Source: Halorubrum rutilum
GTDB taxonomy: Archaea > Halobacteriota > Halobacteria > Halobacteriales > Haloferacaceae
NCBI RefSeq assembly: GCF_024494565.1
Contig: NZ_JANHDN010000003.1
Location: 434,001 to 498,000, forward strand
Length of the DNA: 64,000 nucleotides
Direction: 5' to 3'
In this document: piece after piece, positions 16,835-26,735 of the stretch
Numbering within the stretch: the stretch's first letter is position 1
Layout of the letters: every line of letters begins with the position of its first letter
Made by a program: the position numbers and the translations under genes
Notes under the pieces: model-generated
The model's input: the letters and a program-made list of their open reading frames with translations, nothing else
Database searches by the model: none
Told to the model about the DNA's origin: nothing

Positions 16835-17989
16835 TCAGAACTCGGCGAGCCCCGCCTCGATCCGGTCGAACCCCTCCTCCAGCCGGTCGACCGAGTTCGC
16901 GAACGAGAGGCGGAGCCGCCCGGGGGCCGTGTCGCCGAAGCCGTCGCCGGGCGCGAGGACGACGCCGTGCTCCCGCAGGAGGTACTTCGCGACGTCGATC
17001 GCGGGCGCGTCGATCCCGGGGTCGAGGAAGGCGTAGAACGCGCCCTCGGGCCGGGGCGCCGAGAGCCCCTCGATCCCCGCGATCCGGTCGACGACGAGGT
17101 CGCGCCGCTCCTCGAAGGCGCGGTACATCTCCTCGAACGGCTCCCGCGGGCCCGTCAGGGCCGCGATCGCGGCGTGCTGGGCGACGCTCGACGCGCAGGC
17201 GGTTGTCGACTCGCGGACCGTCGCCACCTCGTCGATCACCTCGGGGTCGCCCGCGAGCCAGCCCAGCCGCCAGCCGGTCATCGCGTACCGCTTCGAGCAG
17301 GAGCCGACCGTCAGCACGTGGTCCGGGCCGCCGGTGTAGGCGGCGATCCCCTTGGCGGGGCCGTCGTACGTGAGCCCGAGGTACACCTCGTCGGCGATCA
17401 CGTAGGCGTCGTGATCGGCCGCGGCCTCGACGACCGCCCGGCACTCGTCGCGGTCGAAGACGCGCCCGGTCGGGTTCGAGGGCGTCGTCAGCACGACCGC
17501 CGCGGTGTCGTCGCTCATCGCGTCGATCACGCGGTCGGCGTCGAGCGCGAACCCCGTCTCGGCAGGCATCGGGACCTCCCGGAACGTCCCGTCCGCGAGC
17601 GTCGCCTGCGTCTCGTAGTTCGGCCACGTCGGCCCCGGAACGAGCAGCTCCTCGCCGGGCGACACCGTCGCGAGGACCGCGAGGTGGAGCGCCTCCATCC
17701 CGCCGACGGTGACGACGATCTCGTCCGGGTCGTGCTCGACGCCGTACTCGGCCGCGAGCGTGTCGCTGATCGCGCGCCGGCACTCGGGGAGTCCCGCGTT
17801 GGAGGTGTAGTGGGTCGCGCCGCCGCGGGCGGCGCTCGCGGCCGCGTCGATCACGTGTTCGGGCGTGTCGAAGTCCGGTTCGCCGACCTCCAGCCTGACG
17901 AGGTCGCCGTCGTGACGCTCCGCGAGGTCGAACATCACGCGGATCCGCGAGCGCTCCGCGCGCCGGACGCGGTCGGTGGGCGTGGGCAT
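16835..17989 (-). CDS. Class I/II pyridoxal-phosphate aminotransferase
   Basis: This 384-residue fold-type I aminotransferase shows LEVGEPDFDTP, HYTSNAGLPECRRAI, VGGMEALHLAV, TTPSNPTGRVF, the PLP-lysine motif GSCSKRYAMTGWRLG and RLSFANS near the C-terminus. This is the aspartate/aromatic aminotransferase subgroup common in archaea. Amino-acid specificity cannot be assigned from sequence alone. It is a single gene on the minus strand. Confidence 0.88.
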   Translation of the reverse strand: MPTPTDRVRRAERSRIRVMFDLAERHDGDLVRLEVGEPDFDTPEHVIDAAASAARGGATHYTSNAGLPECRRAISDTLAAEYGVEHDPDEIVVTVGGMEALHLAVLATVSPGEELLVPGPTWPNYETQATLADGTFREVPMPAETGFALDADRVIDAMSDDTAAVVLTTPSNPTGRVFDRDECRAVVEAAADHDAYVIADEVYLGLTYDGPAKGIAAYTGGPDHVLTVGSCSKRYAMTGWRLGWLAGDPEVIDEVATVRESTTACASSVAQHAAIAALTGPREPFEEMYRAFEERRDLVVDRIAGIEGLSAPRPEGAFYAFLDPGIDAPAIDVAKYLLREHGVVLAPGDGFGDTAPGRLRLSFANSVDRLEEGFDRIEAGLAEF

Positions 17990-18076
17990 ACCGTCCCCAC
18001 GGCGAACCGCGCAAAAAACCGTCCGGTGGCGGCCGACGCGGTCGGGAAGGGGAACCCGAAGTAACCGGCGTCCCGA

Positions 18077-18721
18077 CTACACCATGTCGCCGCGCACCGA
18101 GGCGCCCTCCTGCTCGGCGCGCCGGCGTTCGAGCACGTCGGCGGCCTCGCGCGCCACGTCCTCGTCGGCGCCGAGCATGCCGAGCGCTGCGGGGAGCGTC
18201 GGCATCGCGAGGGAGGCCTCGCGGAGCCGGTCGAACGCCTCCTCGTCGCGGGTGCCGTCGACCCACAGGCAGACCCCGCGGGGGTCGAGCACCTCCTCGT
18301 AGGCGTCGCGCGCGAGCGCCCCTTTCAGGCGCTGACGCACGTTGTCCTCGAAGCTCGCGTTACACACTTCGAGGTGGATCGGCTCGTCCTCCGCGACGAG
18401 CTCGGCCGCGAGGCACTTCTCGGGGGCGGCGTACCCGTTGTCGCTCGCGCGCACGCGGTCCGGGTGCGCCTCGGCCCACTCGGCGCGCACGGAGGTGCCG
18501 ACGCCCTTCACGCCGTACTCGGCCTCGAACGCGACGGCCGCCTCGCTGTCGCCGCCCATGATCACGTCCTTCGTGAGGTAGACGTCGAGGCGCTCGACGG
18601 GGTCGAGCCCGAGCGCGACGTCGCCGAACGCCCACACCTCGCGGACGGGGACCGGCATCGTCTCGTCCTCGACGCGGTCGACGAGGGTCGCCAGCCGGTC
18701 GACGGCCTGGTCGCGGTTCAT
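18077..18721 (-). CDS. Conserved haloarchaeal protein (DUF7095-like)
   Basis: Starting at ATG 18721 the product is 214 residues, beginning MNRDQAVDRLATLVDRVE. An EVWAFGDVALGLDPVERLDVYL segment resembles a nucleotidyltransferase-like beginning, with the aspartate-rich DVYLTKDVIMGG following. Two conserved cysteines are visible (EVCNASF, GVCLWVDG). I recall this as a haloarchaeal family of unknown function. It lies between the aminotransferase and Mut7-C genes on the same strand but with gaps over 75 bp, so operon membership is uncertain. Confidence 0.65.
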   Translation of the reverse strand: MNRDQAVDRLATLVDRVEDETMPVPVREVWAFGDVALGLDPVERLDVYLTKDVIMGGDSEAAVAFEAEYGVKGVGTSVRAEWAEAHPDRVRASDNGYAAPEKCLAAELVAEDEPIHLEVCNASFEDNVRQRLKGALARDAYEEVLDPRGVCLWVDGTRDEEAFDRLREASLAMPTLPAALGMLGADEDVAREAADVLERRRAEQEGASVRGDMV

Positions 18722-18800
18722 CGACCGACCGTAGGCGGGTCGCGGGCAAACCGGTTTCGCTCGGGCGCGGACGGCGGTGCGGCCCGCGACGACCCGAGCC

Positions 18801-19319
18801 TCACACCGCGTCGAGCCGCTCGGCGACCGACGTCCAGTGACCGCCCTTCCAGAACCAGCGCCCGCAGTCGCGACAGCGCCACGCGGGGCGGGGGTCGTCG
18901 CCGTCCGGGGGAGACTCGGCCGCCGGCGACGCTCCCACGTCGTCGGGGACGTACTCGGGGCGGTCGCCGGGGTCGATATCGGCCCCCGGACCGATCCGTT
19001 CGACCGGGCCGTTGCAGTCACCGCATCGGGTCGGCTCCGCAGCGAGTTCGACCGGGAGCCCCGCGGCCGCGACCTCGCGGAGCTGGTCGAGCACGTCGCG
19101 CTCGGTGAGGAGGACCGCGGCGGGGTCGCGGTCGGCGGCGCGCGCCGCAAGCTCGCGGTCGCGGGTGATCAGGGTCCGGTCCTCTTCGGCCGCGATCGAC
19201 AGGAGCCGGTCGTCCGCCTCGACCCCGCGGTCGAGCGCGTACGCCGCGTCGTGGCCGCACATCCGGAGGTACGTCGCGAGCTTCCCGCACATCGCGTCGC
19301 AGAGGACCCGGGGAGCCAT
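18801..19319 (-). CDS. Mut7-C RNase domain protein with zinc ribbon
   Basis: The 172-residue protein starts at ATG 19319, one base overlapping the stop of polX. The PIN-like Mut7-C domain begins LCDAMCGKLATYLRMCG, with acidic residues at RGVEADDRLL and ITRDRELA. A C-terminal zinc ribbon has CGDCNGPV and CRDCGRWFWKGGHW. Such proteins are putative RNases fused to a metal-binding ribbon. Translation is probably coupled to PolX, suggesting a shared nucleic-acid function, although the biological substrate is unknown. Confidence 0.8.
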   Translation of the reverse strand: MAPRVLCDAMCGKLATYLRMCGHDAAYALDRGVEADDRLLSIAAEEDRTLITRDRELAARAADRDPAAVLLTERDVLDQLREVAAAGLPVELAAEPTRCGDCNGPVERIGPGADIDPGDRPEYVPDDVGASPAAESPPDGDDPRPAWRCRDCGRWFWKGGHWTSVAERLDAV

Positions 19320-21157
19320 CAGCCGTCGATGAACTCGCGCAGGCCGGCGGCCGAGCGCGCGTTGAGCACGTCGGTCGCCTCGGCCCACCCGCGCCGCGCG
19401 GTGTGGACGCCGTACCGCGCGTTGTCGAGCTCGCGGGGCGAGTGCGCGTCGGTGTTCACGGCGACCGCGGCGCCCGCGTCGAGCGCTGCTCGAACGGCGT
19501 CCCCGTCGGCGTCGAGGCGGGCGGGGTTCGCGTTCACCTCGATCGCGGTGCCAGCGTCGGCGGCGGCCGCGACGACGGCCTCGACGTCCGGCGAGACGCC
19601 CGGTCGGCTGTTGATGATCCGGCCGGTCGGGTGGCCGAGGACGTCGACGTGGGGGTGTTCGACCGCGCGGACCAGCCGCGCCGTGGCGGCGTCGTCGTCC
19701 TGGCCGAGCGCGGAGTGCGGCGAGGCGACGACGAGATCGAGGTCGGCGAGCGTCGCGTCGTCGGTGGTGACCGCTCCCTCCGCGTCGACGTTCGCCTCGA
19801 TCCCGTGGAACACCGCGATCGTGTCGTCGTCGCCGCCCGGGTCGTCCCCGTCGCCCGGGTCGTCCCCGCCGCCCGCGCCGTCGACCTCGCGGCCCATGAC
19901 GGCGCCGTCGACCTCGCGCACCGCGTCCTCGACCGCCGCGGCCTGCTCGGCGATGTCGGCCTCGTCGAGCCCGGTGTTTCCGAAGATCCCCGGACCGGCG
20001 GCGTGGTCGGTGACGACGTGGTAGTCGTGGCCGCGCTCCGCGGCCGCCTCGATCATCTCCGCGATCGAGAAGCCGCCGTCCGACCAGTCGGTGTGCGTGT
20101 GGAGGTCGCCGCGCAGGTCGCCGGTCTCGACGAGGTCCGGGAGTTCGCCCGCCGCGGCCGCCTCGACCTCGCCGTTGTCCTCGCGGAGCTCGGGCGGAAC
20201 CGGGTCCATGTCGAGCGCCTCGTAGACGCCGGCCTCGGTCTCCCCGGCGACGCGCTCGCCGACGCGCTGGCCCGCGTCGGGGTCGTCGACCGCCGAAACG
20301 TCGAACAGCCCGTACTCGTTGAGCTTCAGGTCGCGGTCGATCGCGCGGTTGCGGACGGCGACGTTGTGGGCGCGCGAGCCGGTGAAGTACTGGAGCGCGG
20401 CGCCGAACTCCGCGGCGTCGACGACCCGGAGGTCGACCCGGGTCCCGCTCGCGCGGACGCTCGCCTTCCCGGTGCCCGCCTCGATCGTCGCGTCCGCCTC
20501 GGGCCAGTCGGTGAACGCCTCGACGACCGGCTCGCCCGCGTCGCTGGCGACGAGCAGGTCGATATCGCCGATGGTGTCCTTCCAGCGCCGGATCGAGCCG
20601 CACACCTCGGCCGAGCCGACCGCGTCGAGGTCGGCGAGGTACGCGAGCGCCGCGTCGGCGACGGGCCGGGCGTCGCCGAGCCGGGTCCGCTTCCGCGCCT
20701 CGCGGGCGAACGGGACGTTCTCCAAGATGTTCTCCTCGGTCTTCGCGCCGAAGCCGGAGACCTCCCGGATCTCCCCGGCCTCCGCGGCCGCCTCCAGCTC
20801 GTCGAGCGTGGTGACGCCGAGCGCCTCGTAGAGGCTCCCGACCGTCTTCGGCCCGACGCCCTCCACGGCGGTGAGTCCCGCCATGTCGACCGGGAGCTCC
20901 TCGCGGAGCTCTTCCAGTTCCTCGATCTCACCGGTCTGGAAGTACTCCACGACCTTCGACGCGATCGCGTCGCCGACGCGGTCGATCTCGGCGACGGCGT
21001 CCTCCCCCTCCCCCGCGAGGTTCTCGATCGGCGCGGTGTGCTCGCGGACGTTCTCGGCGGCGCGGCGGTAGGCCGTCGGCTTGTACTCGACGCCCGTCGC
21101 CTCCAGCAGGTCGGCGAACTCCTCCAAGAGGGCGGCGACCTCGTCGTTCCGGCTCAT
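19319..21157 (-). CDS. polX: DNA polymerase/3'-5' exonuclease PolX
   Basis: This 612-residue protein combines a family X polymerase (residues 1-330) with a C-terminal PHP nuclease (about 350-612). Visible elements are the helix-hairpin-helix GVGPKTVGSLYEAL, a second one ISEVSGFG-like near GFGAKTEENIL, the palm motif GSIRRWKDTIGDIDLLV, and the PHP motif DLHTHTDWSDGGFS with later NTDAHSPREL. It fills short DNA gaps in base-excision repair and proofreads. The start ATG 21157 gives the usual MSRNDEVAALLEEF beginning. A Gly/Asp-rich insert lies inside the PHP domain. Confidence 0.93.
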   Translation of the reverse strand: MSRNDEVAALLEEFADLLEATGVEYKPTAYRRAAENVREHTAPIENLAGEGEDAVAEIDRVGDAIASKVVEYFQTGEIEELEELREELPVDMAGLTAVEGVGPKTVGSLYEALGVTTLDELEAAAEAGEIREVSGFGAKTEENILENVPFAREARKRTRLGDARPVADAALAYLADLDAVGSAEVCGSIRRWKDTIGDIDLLVASDAGEPVVEAFTDWPEADATIEAGTGKASVRASGTRVDLRVVDAAEFGAALQYFTGSRAHNVAVRNRAIDRDLKLNEYGLFDVSAVDDPDAGQRVGERVAGETEAGVYEALDMDPVPPELREDNGEVEAAAAGELPDLVETGDLRGDLHTHTDWSDGGFSIAEMIEAAAERGHDYHVVTDHAAGPGIFGNTGLDEADIAEQAAAVEDAVREVDGAVMGREVDGAGGGDDPGDGDDPGGDDDTIAVFHGIEANVDAEGAVTTDDATLADLDLVVASPHSALGQDDDAATARLVRAVEHPHVDVLGHPTGRIINSRPGVSPDVEAVVAAAADAGTAIEVNANPARLDADGDAVRAALDAGAAVAVNTDAHSPRELDNARYGVHTARRGWAEATDVLNARSAAGLREFIDG

Positions 21158-21240
21158 TTGTGCGGCGTTCGGTCGGGCGCTCCTTATACTGCCCGGCGGT
21201 GACCCCGACCCCCGTTCGCCGCCGGGATCCGACCGGTCGG

Positions 21241-22554
21241 TCACCCGGTCGCTCCGCCGACCAGCGGCGCCGCGGCGGCGTACCGTCGGACGAGGAGGAC
21301 CAGCGCCGCGCCGAGGATCACCAGCCCGCCCGCGGCGCCGAAGGCGACGACGTAGCTCACGGCGGCGAGCCACCCGCCGGCGACGCTGCCGACCCCGCCC
21401 GCGAGCGCGCCGAGGGCGGCGTAGGTGCCGAGCGCCTCCCCGCGGATCGACAGCGGGGAGAGCCGCGTGACGAGCGTCCCCGCGGTCACCGCGATCACGG
21501 CCCACGTCACCCCGATCACGGCGAAGGCGACCGCGGCGGCGCCGAACCCGAGCGTCGCCGCGCCCCACGTCGCGCCGACGAGCGCGACGGCGGGGAACGC
21601 GACCGCCCGCGTCGACAGCGAGGCGGTCTGGAGGAGGGCGGCGTCGCGGTCGGCGGTCAGCCGTCCCGCGGCGCCGAAGGAGGCGGCGGCGGCGATCCCG
21701 TTTATGAGGTACAGCGCGAAGACGCCGTCGGAGCCGAAGCCGACCTCGGTGAGGAACGCCGGCAGCGGCGCGAAGAAGACCGCGAACCCGGCGAAGACGC
21801 AGAAGACGGCGATGAAGTACAGCGCGAGCGCCGGCGTGAACCGCTCGACGAACCGCCGGGGGTGGAGCCCGCGGAAGTCGGCCCGACCGACGGTGAACGG
21901 GAACGCGGCGGTCCGGACGCTGAACCGGTCGGCCGCGCGGATGGCGCGCCGGAGGCGGGTCCCCGACGCGCGCCGGTCGGCGCCGGGGCCCGGGTCCGCC
22001 GGCAGCGTCCGGATCCCGAGGAGGAGACCGAGCGCCGCACAGACCGCGAGCGGGACGAACAGCAGCCGGATCACGGCCTCGGGCGGGAGGAACCGCCCGC
22101 CGACGCCCGTCCAGACGGCGCCGAGCAGCAGTCCGAGCGCCCAGCCGATCCCCTGGTACTGGTTCAACAGCGCGATCCGCTCGCTCCAGGCGCTCTCCGG
22201 GACGTCGGCGACCGCGAGCAGCGTCAGGACCGGGGTCGCCGCCGCGAACGCGAACCAGATCGCGCCGTTGGCGAGGATCACCGGCGTCACGCGGTCCGTG
22301 AGCGGGATCACGGCGATCCCGACCGCGACGAGCGCCAGCATCGCGAGCACGACGACCCGCCGCCTGCCGGTCCGGTCGGCGATCCGCCCGGCGCCGAGCG
22401 CGGCCGGGACCCCGACGACGGCGGCGACGGCGGCGAGCACGCCGAGCACGACCGGCCCCCCGCCGAGCTCGACGACGTACAGCGGGGCGACGAGCGAGGC
22501 GCCCCCGAGCGCGACCGACCCGAGCCCCCACCCGTACAGCCAGCGTTCGGCCAT
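21241..22554 (-). CDS. MFS transporter
   Basis: This 437-residue protein starts MAERWLYGWGLGSVALGG and has about 12 hydrophobic segments, with the MFS signature GRIADRTGRRRV between segments 2 and 3. A long cytoplasmic loop of basic residues lies near the middle (ADRRASGTRLRRAI). Substrate is unknown. It is divergent from the DUF2237 gene at 22699. It is more diverged from classical drug-efflux members than the second MFS gene at 23155-24381. Confidence 0.82.
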   Translation of the reverse strand: MAERWLYGWGLGSVALGGASLVAPLYVVELGGGPVVLGVLAAVAAVVGVPAALGAGRIADRTGRRRVVVLAMLALVAVGIAVIPLTDRVTPVILANGAIWFAFAAATPVLTLLAVADVPESAWSERIALLNQYQGIGWALGLLLGAVWTGVGGRFLPPEAVIRLLFVPLAVCAALGLLLGIRTLPADPGPGADRRASGTRLRRAIRAADRFSVRTAAFPFTVGRADFRGLHPRRFVERFTPALALYFIAVFCVFAGFAVFFAPLPAFLTEVGFGSDGVFALYLINGIAAAASFGAAGRLTADRDAALLQTASLSTRAVAFPAVALVGATWGAATLGFGAAAVAFAVIGVTWAVIAVTAGTLVTRLSPLSIRGEALGTYAALGALAGGVGSVAGGWLAAVSYVVAFGAAGGLVILGAALVLLVRRYAAAAPLVGGATG

Positions 22555-22698
22555 GCCACCCGGTGGAGCGGGCCGCCGGATAGGCGCACCGATCCGCGCG
22601 GCGCGGCCGAGACGCGGAGGTCGAGCGGGCGGCGCGGGGCCGGATCGAGGCGCCCCCGCGGCACCACCGATAAGTCGCGCGGGCACCGAGCGAGGGAC

Positions 22699-23136
22699 GT
22701 GTCCACCGACGAGACCGACGGGACCGAGGCCGAGCGCAACGTGTTCGGCGGCGAGCTGGAGCCCTGCGGCCGCGAGCCGGTGACGGGGTACCTCCGCGAC
22801 GGGTACTGCCGCGACGTCGACGGCGACGTCGGCGAGCACACCCTCTGTGCGGTCGTCACGGCGGAGTTCCTGACATACAGCCGCGACCGGGGGAACGACC
22901 TGATCACGCCGCGGCCGGAGTTCGACTTCCCCGGGCTGGAGCCGGGCGACCGCTGGTGCCTCTGCGTCGGCCGGTGGGTCGAGGCGGCGGACGCCGGGGT
23001 CGCCCCGCCGGTCGTGTTGGAGGCGACCGACGAGTCCGTGCTGCGCGCGGTCGACCTCGACCGGCTCCGGGAGCACGAGTTCGACCCGGAGGCGTTCGAT
23101 CCGGGGACGCTCGGCGACGGGGCGCAGGGAGGGTGA
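22699..23136 (+). CDS. DUF2237 family protein
   Basis: Starting at GTG 22699 the product is 145 residues with the characteristic order NVFGGELEPCG, GYLRDGYCRD, HTLCAVVTAEFLTYSRDRGNDL, FPGLEPGDRWCLC and PPVVLEATDE. These match DUF2237, a small family found in bacteria and haloarchaea with no assigned function. Several conserved cysteines suggest metal or redox chemistry (inference). It converges with the MFS gene downstream. Confidence 0.85.
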   Translation: MSTDETDGTEAERNVFGGELEPCGREPVTGYLRDGYCRDVDGDVGEHTLCAVVTAEFLTYSRDRGNDLITPRPEFDFPGLEPGDRWCLCVGRWVEAADAGVAPPVVLEATDESVLRAVDLDRLREHEFDPEAFDPGTLGDGAQGG

Positions 23137-23154
23137 AGAGGGGCGCACGCGGAG

Positions 23155-24381
23155 CTACGTCGTCAGCCACAGCCCGCCGGCGGCCAGCGCCGCCGCGGCC
23201 ATCGAGCCCGCGAGCAGCGCGAACGCGGGGCGGAATCCGGCGACGTCGGCGACGGCACCGACGACCGCGGGCGCGAACGCGCCGGCGCCCATGAGCAGCG
23301 TCCGAACGACGCCGAGCCCCCCGCCGGCCAGCCGCTCCGGGAGGGCCTCGACGAGGTACGCGCCGCGGACCGGCCGGAATCCGTGCGAGCCGAGCCCGAG
23401 CGCGACGACGACCGCGCCGAGGGCGAGCGCGCCCGAATCAGCGAGGGCGATGGCCCCGACGAGGGCCGCGGCCGCGAGCCCCAGCGCGGCGACCATCACC
23501 GGGAACCGCCCCAGTCTGTCCGAGAGGTCGCCGGAGAAGAGCTGGACGAACGTCGCCGCAAACAGGGCGGAGTACAGCAGGTTCGCGGTCGTCGTGGCGA
23601 GGCCCGCCGCCTCGGAGAGGTACAGCGGGAGGAACGCGACCGTCCCGTTGTACGCGAACGAGAAGGCGACGGTGACGAGGACGAACGCCGCGAGCCGGCG
23701 GTCCTCGAACAGCGCGAGGTAGTCGCGGGCGCTCGGCCCGGGGTCGTCGCGTTTCCGGCCGCCGTCCGCGCCGGCCGAGAGCCGCCCGGGCACGCGAGCG
23801 ACGAAGGCCGCCGCGAGCGCCAGTCCGACCGCTCCCGTGACGGCGAAGAGCCCGCGCCAGTCGCTCCCCGGGAGGCCGGAGAGCAGGGCCGCGAGCCCGG
23901 GAAGCGGAGAGACGAACAAGACGACGGCCGCGGGCGCGACCACCCCGCCGAACGCGCCGAGGGTGTCGTGGACGCCGAGCGCGCGCCCGGTCCGGACCGG
24001 GTACATCCGCGAGAGCAGCCGGACGGCCACGGTCTTGTGCGCGCCCGTGCCGGCGCCGATGACGAGCATGGCGCCCGCCAGCGCGAGGAAGGGCGCGTCG
24101 AACAGGATCGCGAGCGAGCCCACGGCCGCGACGCCCGCTCCCGCGGTGATCACCCGGACCGCGCCGACGCGGTCGGCGACCGCCCCGCTCGGGAACTGCA
24201 TCAGCGCGTAGACGGTCATGAACCCCGAAAACGCGGCGCCGACGGCGGCGTTGCTCACGCCGTAACCGGCCTGGAGCGGCTCGAAGAGCGGCGGGAACGC
24301 GTACCGCACGAACTTGCCGAGAAACCAGATCAGGGCGGTCAACGCGAGCACGTCGTACTCCCCGACCCGCCGGATGTCCAT
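23155..24381 (-). CDS. MFS transporter
   Basis: This 408-residue, 12-segment protein has GAVADRVGAVRV after segment 2 and DLSDRLGRFPVM in the second half, the two mirrored MFS loop motifs. ALGVHDTLGAFGG in segment 5 is reminiscent of the efflux-type motif C region. The substrate cannot be told from the sequence. It is monocistronic, between a convergent DUF2237 gene and srp54 on the same strand. Confidence 0.85.
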   Translation of the reverse strand: MDIRRVGEYDVLALTALIWFLGKFVRYAFPPLFEPLQAGYGVSNAAVGAAFSGFMTVYALMQFPSGAVADRVGAVRVITAGAGVAAVGSLAILFDAPFLALAGAMLVIGAGTGAHKTVAVRLLSRMYPVRTGRALGVHDTLGAFGGVVAPAAVVLFVSPLPGLAALLSGLPGSDWRGLFAVTGAVGLALAAAFVARVPGRLSAGADGGRKRDDPGPSARDYLALFEDRRLAAFVLVTVAFSFAYNGTVAFLPLYLSEAAGLATTTANLLYSALFAATFVQLFSGDLSDRLGRFPVMVAALGLAAAALVGAIALADSGALALGAVVVALGLGSHGFRPVRGAYLVEALPERLAGGGLGVVRTLLMGAGAFAPAVVGAVADVAGFRPAFALLAGSMAAAALAAGGLWLTT

Positions 24382-24467
24382 CGGGCGCTCTTACCCGGTC
24401 GGCGATATAAAATGCCTGAAGCGCTCCGAGACTGCCGGTAGGTCGGGACCGACGGGCGGTCGACCCC

Positions 24468-25862
24468 TCAGAACGGTCCCTTCCCGCCGCCCATCATGTC
24501 GCCGAGACCGCCGCCGCCCTCGCCGCCCATCTTCTTCATCATGCGCTGCATGTCGCCGTCGCCCATCCCCTGGAACTGGCTGATCGTCTGCTCCATCATC
24601 GAGTGCTGCTCCAAGAGCTGCCGCACCGTCTCCTCGTCGGTGCCGGAGCCGCGGGCGATCCGCTCGGTGCGCGACTGCCCGACGACGCGGGGGTTCGTCA
24701 GCTCCTCCTCGGTCATCGAGTCCATGATGCGCTCGAACTTGCGCATCCGGTCCTGGGTGACGTCCATCGCGTCGTCCGGGAGCTGGTCCATCATCCCGCC
24801 GCCCATGCCGGGGATCATGTCCATCACCTGGTCGAGTGGGCCCATCCGGTTCATCGCGTCCATCTGCTTTTTCATGTCCTTCAGGGTGAACTCGCCCTGG
24901 AGCATGTCCTCGGGGTCCCAGTCCTCGTCCTCCTCCTGGGCCTCCTCCATGGCGCGCTCGACGCGCTCGGAGAGCTGCTTGAGGTCGCCCATCCCGAGCA
25001 GCCGCGAGATGAAGCCGGAGGGCTCGAACCGCTCGATGTCCTGGACCGTCTCGCCGGTCCCGAGGAAGGCGATTGAGGAGTCGGTCTCGTTGACCGCCGT
25101 GAGGGCGCCCCCGCCCTTCGCGGTCCCGTCGAGCTTCGTGATCATCACGCCCTCGATGCCGATCGACGACTCGAACTGGCGGGCCTGCTCCTTGGCGCCC
25201 TGTCCGATCGCGGCGTCCAGGACGAGGAGCGAGCGGTCGGGGTCGACCGCCGACTCGATCTGCTCGATCTCCGCGATGAGGTCGTCTTCGAGCGCGTGCC
25301 GACCCGCGGTGTCCACGATGTGCACGTCGGCGTCCGCGGTCTCCTCCAGTCCCGTCCGCGCGATGTCGACGGGATCGTCGCTGTCGGGGTCGCCGTAGAA
25401 GTCGACCTCGGCGCGCTCGCACATCTGCTTCGCCTGGTCGTACGCGCCCGGCCGGAAGGTGTCGGTCTGGATGACGGCCGGTCGGAGCCCCTTCTTCGAG
25501 AACCACCACGCCATCTTGGCGGCGGAGGTGGTCTTCCCCGACCCCTGGAGGCCGGCCAGCAGGATCGTCTGGTTTTCGAGGGGGAGCTCGGTGGAGTCGC
25601 CCACGAGGTCGACCATCTCCTCGTAGACGATCTTGAGGACGTGGTCCCGCGCCGTGGTGCCGCCCGGCGGCTCCTCTTCGAGCGCGCGGGTCTTGATCGA
25701 GTCCGACAGCTCCATCACGAGGGAGACGTCGACGTCGGCCGAGAGGAGCGAGCGCTGGATCTCCTTGACGATCTCCTCGACGTCGCTCTCGGAGAGGCGG
25801 GTCTTCCCCTGGAGCTTGTCGAGGCTGCCCCGCAGGGACGAGCCGAGGTCGTCGAGTACCAT
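24468..25862 (-). CDS. srp54: Signal recognition particle protein SRP54
   Basis: This 464-residue GTPase has an N domain (1-90), a G domain with [28 protein letters not shown] and [13 protein letters not shown], and a methionine-rich M domain with [13 protein letters not shown] and [10 protein letters not shown]. It binds signal sequences and 7S RNA and targets ribosomes to the Sec translocon through FtsY. The tail is rich in Gly and Met, with [19 protein letters not shown], typical of haloarchaeal SRP54. It stands alone here. Confidence 0.97.
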   Translation of the reverse strand: MVLDDLGSSLRGSLDKLQGKTRLSESDVEEIVKEIQRSLLSADVDVSLVMELSDSIKTRALEEEPPGGTTARDHVLKIVYEEMVDLVGDSTELPLENQTILLAGLQGSGKTTSAAKMAWWFSKKGLRPAVIQTDTFRPGAYDQAKQMCERAEVDFYGDPDSDDPVDIARTGLEETADADVHIVDTAGRHALEDDLIAEIEQIESAVDPDRSLLVLDAAIGQGAKEQARQFESSIGIEGVMITKLDGTAKGGGALTAVNETDSSIAFLGTGETVQDIERFEPSGFISRLLGMGDLKQLSERVERAMEEAQEEDEDWDPEDMLQGEFTLKDMKKQMDAMNRMGPLDQVMDMIPGMGGGMMDQLPDDAMDVTQDRMRKFERIMDSMTEEELTNPRVVGQSRTERIARGSGTDEETVRQLLEQHSMMEQTISQFQGMGDGDMQRMMKKMGGEGGGGLGDMMGGGKGPF

Positions 25863-25955
25863 TTGCCCGAGCTAGGCGGGCGACGCGGTAAAGCTTTGTT
25901 CGTCGGCGTCGGCGACGGGGCCCGTCAGCGCGGGGTGCCCGGGGAGGCGATCGGT

Positions 25956-26432
25956 TCAGTTCGGAGAAACCGCCAGCGACGGGAAGTACGTCGAGTAGAA
26001 CCCCCCATCGAACGTGATCAAGCCGTCGCAGTCGACGGCGGCGTGCGCGCCGATGAGGAAGTCGGCGGCAATGTGCTGGCGCGGCGAGAGCGACTCGCCG
26101 CACGCGTCGCAGTCGACGGAGTGTTTCTCACCGCACGCGGGACACTCGATCCCGTCGGGTCGACGGTCCACGTATTCCCGGAATCGATCACCCGCCGCGA
26201 AGCGTGCCTCTCGCGACGGATCGACGACATCGACGCTGAAATCCGCGAGGAACCGATCGAGGTCAGCGGCCGAGTCGAAGCGGCCGTCGGCCGCGAGTTC
26301 GGCGTAGACGACCGGCGTGACGACCACCGCCCCCTCTCGGTACGCGTCTCTGAGAGCCGCCTCGCTGGCGTCGGCGTACTCGTCGTCGTAAAGCAGCGCG
26401 AGGAATGCGTTCGTGTCGACGGCAGTCGTCAC
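25956..26432 (-). CDS. vapC: PIN-domain ribonuclease VapC with a zinc-ribbon insert
   Basis: The 158-residue toxin starts TAVDTNAFLALLYDD (first catalytic Asp), has VVYAELAAD (Glu) and ends with ADFLIGAHAAVDCDGLITFD (later acidic residues). Between the helices sits CPACGEKHSVDCDACGES, a C4 zinc-ribbon-like insert not found in minimal VapC. Its ATG overlaps the vapB stop by four bases, the standard antitoxin-toxin coupling. VapC toxins cleave tRNA or rRNA when free of VapB; the target here is unknown. Confidence 0.88.
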   Translation of the reverse strand: MTTAVDTNAFLALLYDDEYADASEAALRDAYREGAVVVTPVVYAELAADGRFDSAADLDRFLADFSVDVVDPSREARFAAGDRFREYVDRRPDGIECPACGEKHSVDCDACGESLSPRQHIAADFLIGAHAAVDCDGLITFDGGFYSTYFPSLAVSPN

Positions 26433-26725
26433 GGGTCGGCACCATCGTCGTCAGTCGACTCCTCGACCGCAGGCGAGTCGTCCGTGTCGCGCGGATACTC
26501 GCCGCGGAGTCGACGCATCCGCTCCGGCATCGTCTCGTCTCCGTCGGCGCTTCCCCGATGCTTCTCGAACGGGTCGTCGCCCTCTTCGGTGGTGGGGGCC
26601 TGTTTCTGAAGCCGGTACTCGGAGCCGACGCGCTCGAAGTCGACCTCGTCCCCTGGCTCGATTCCGAGAGCGTCTCGGATCTCTTTCGGGATCGTGACTT
26701 GTCCCTTCGTGGTGACTCGGGGCAT
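26429..26725 (-). CDS. vapB: AbrB/MazE-type antitoxin VapB
   Basis: I chose ATG 26725, giving 98 residues that begin MPRVTTKGQVTIPKEIRDAL, the swapped-hairpin AbrB DNA-binding domain (residues 1-45). The remaining half is acidic and disordered-looking and probably wraps VapC. An ATG 15 bases upstream would lie inside the operator palindrome, so it is less likely. Stop and vapC start overlap (ATGA). Autoregulation is suggested by the palindromes just upstream. Confidence 0.88.
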   Translation of the reverse strand: MPRVTTKGQVTIPKEIRDALGIEPGDEVDFERVGSEYRLQKQAPTTEEGDDPFEKHRGSADGDETMPERMRRLRGEYPRDTDDSPAVEESTDDDGADP

Positions 26726-26735
26726 ACCGTAGCTA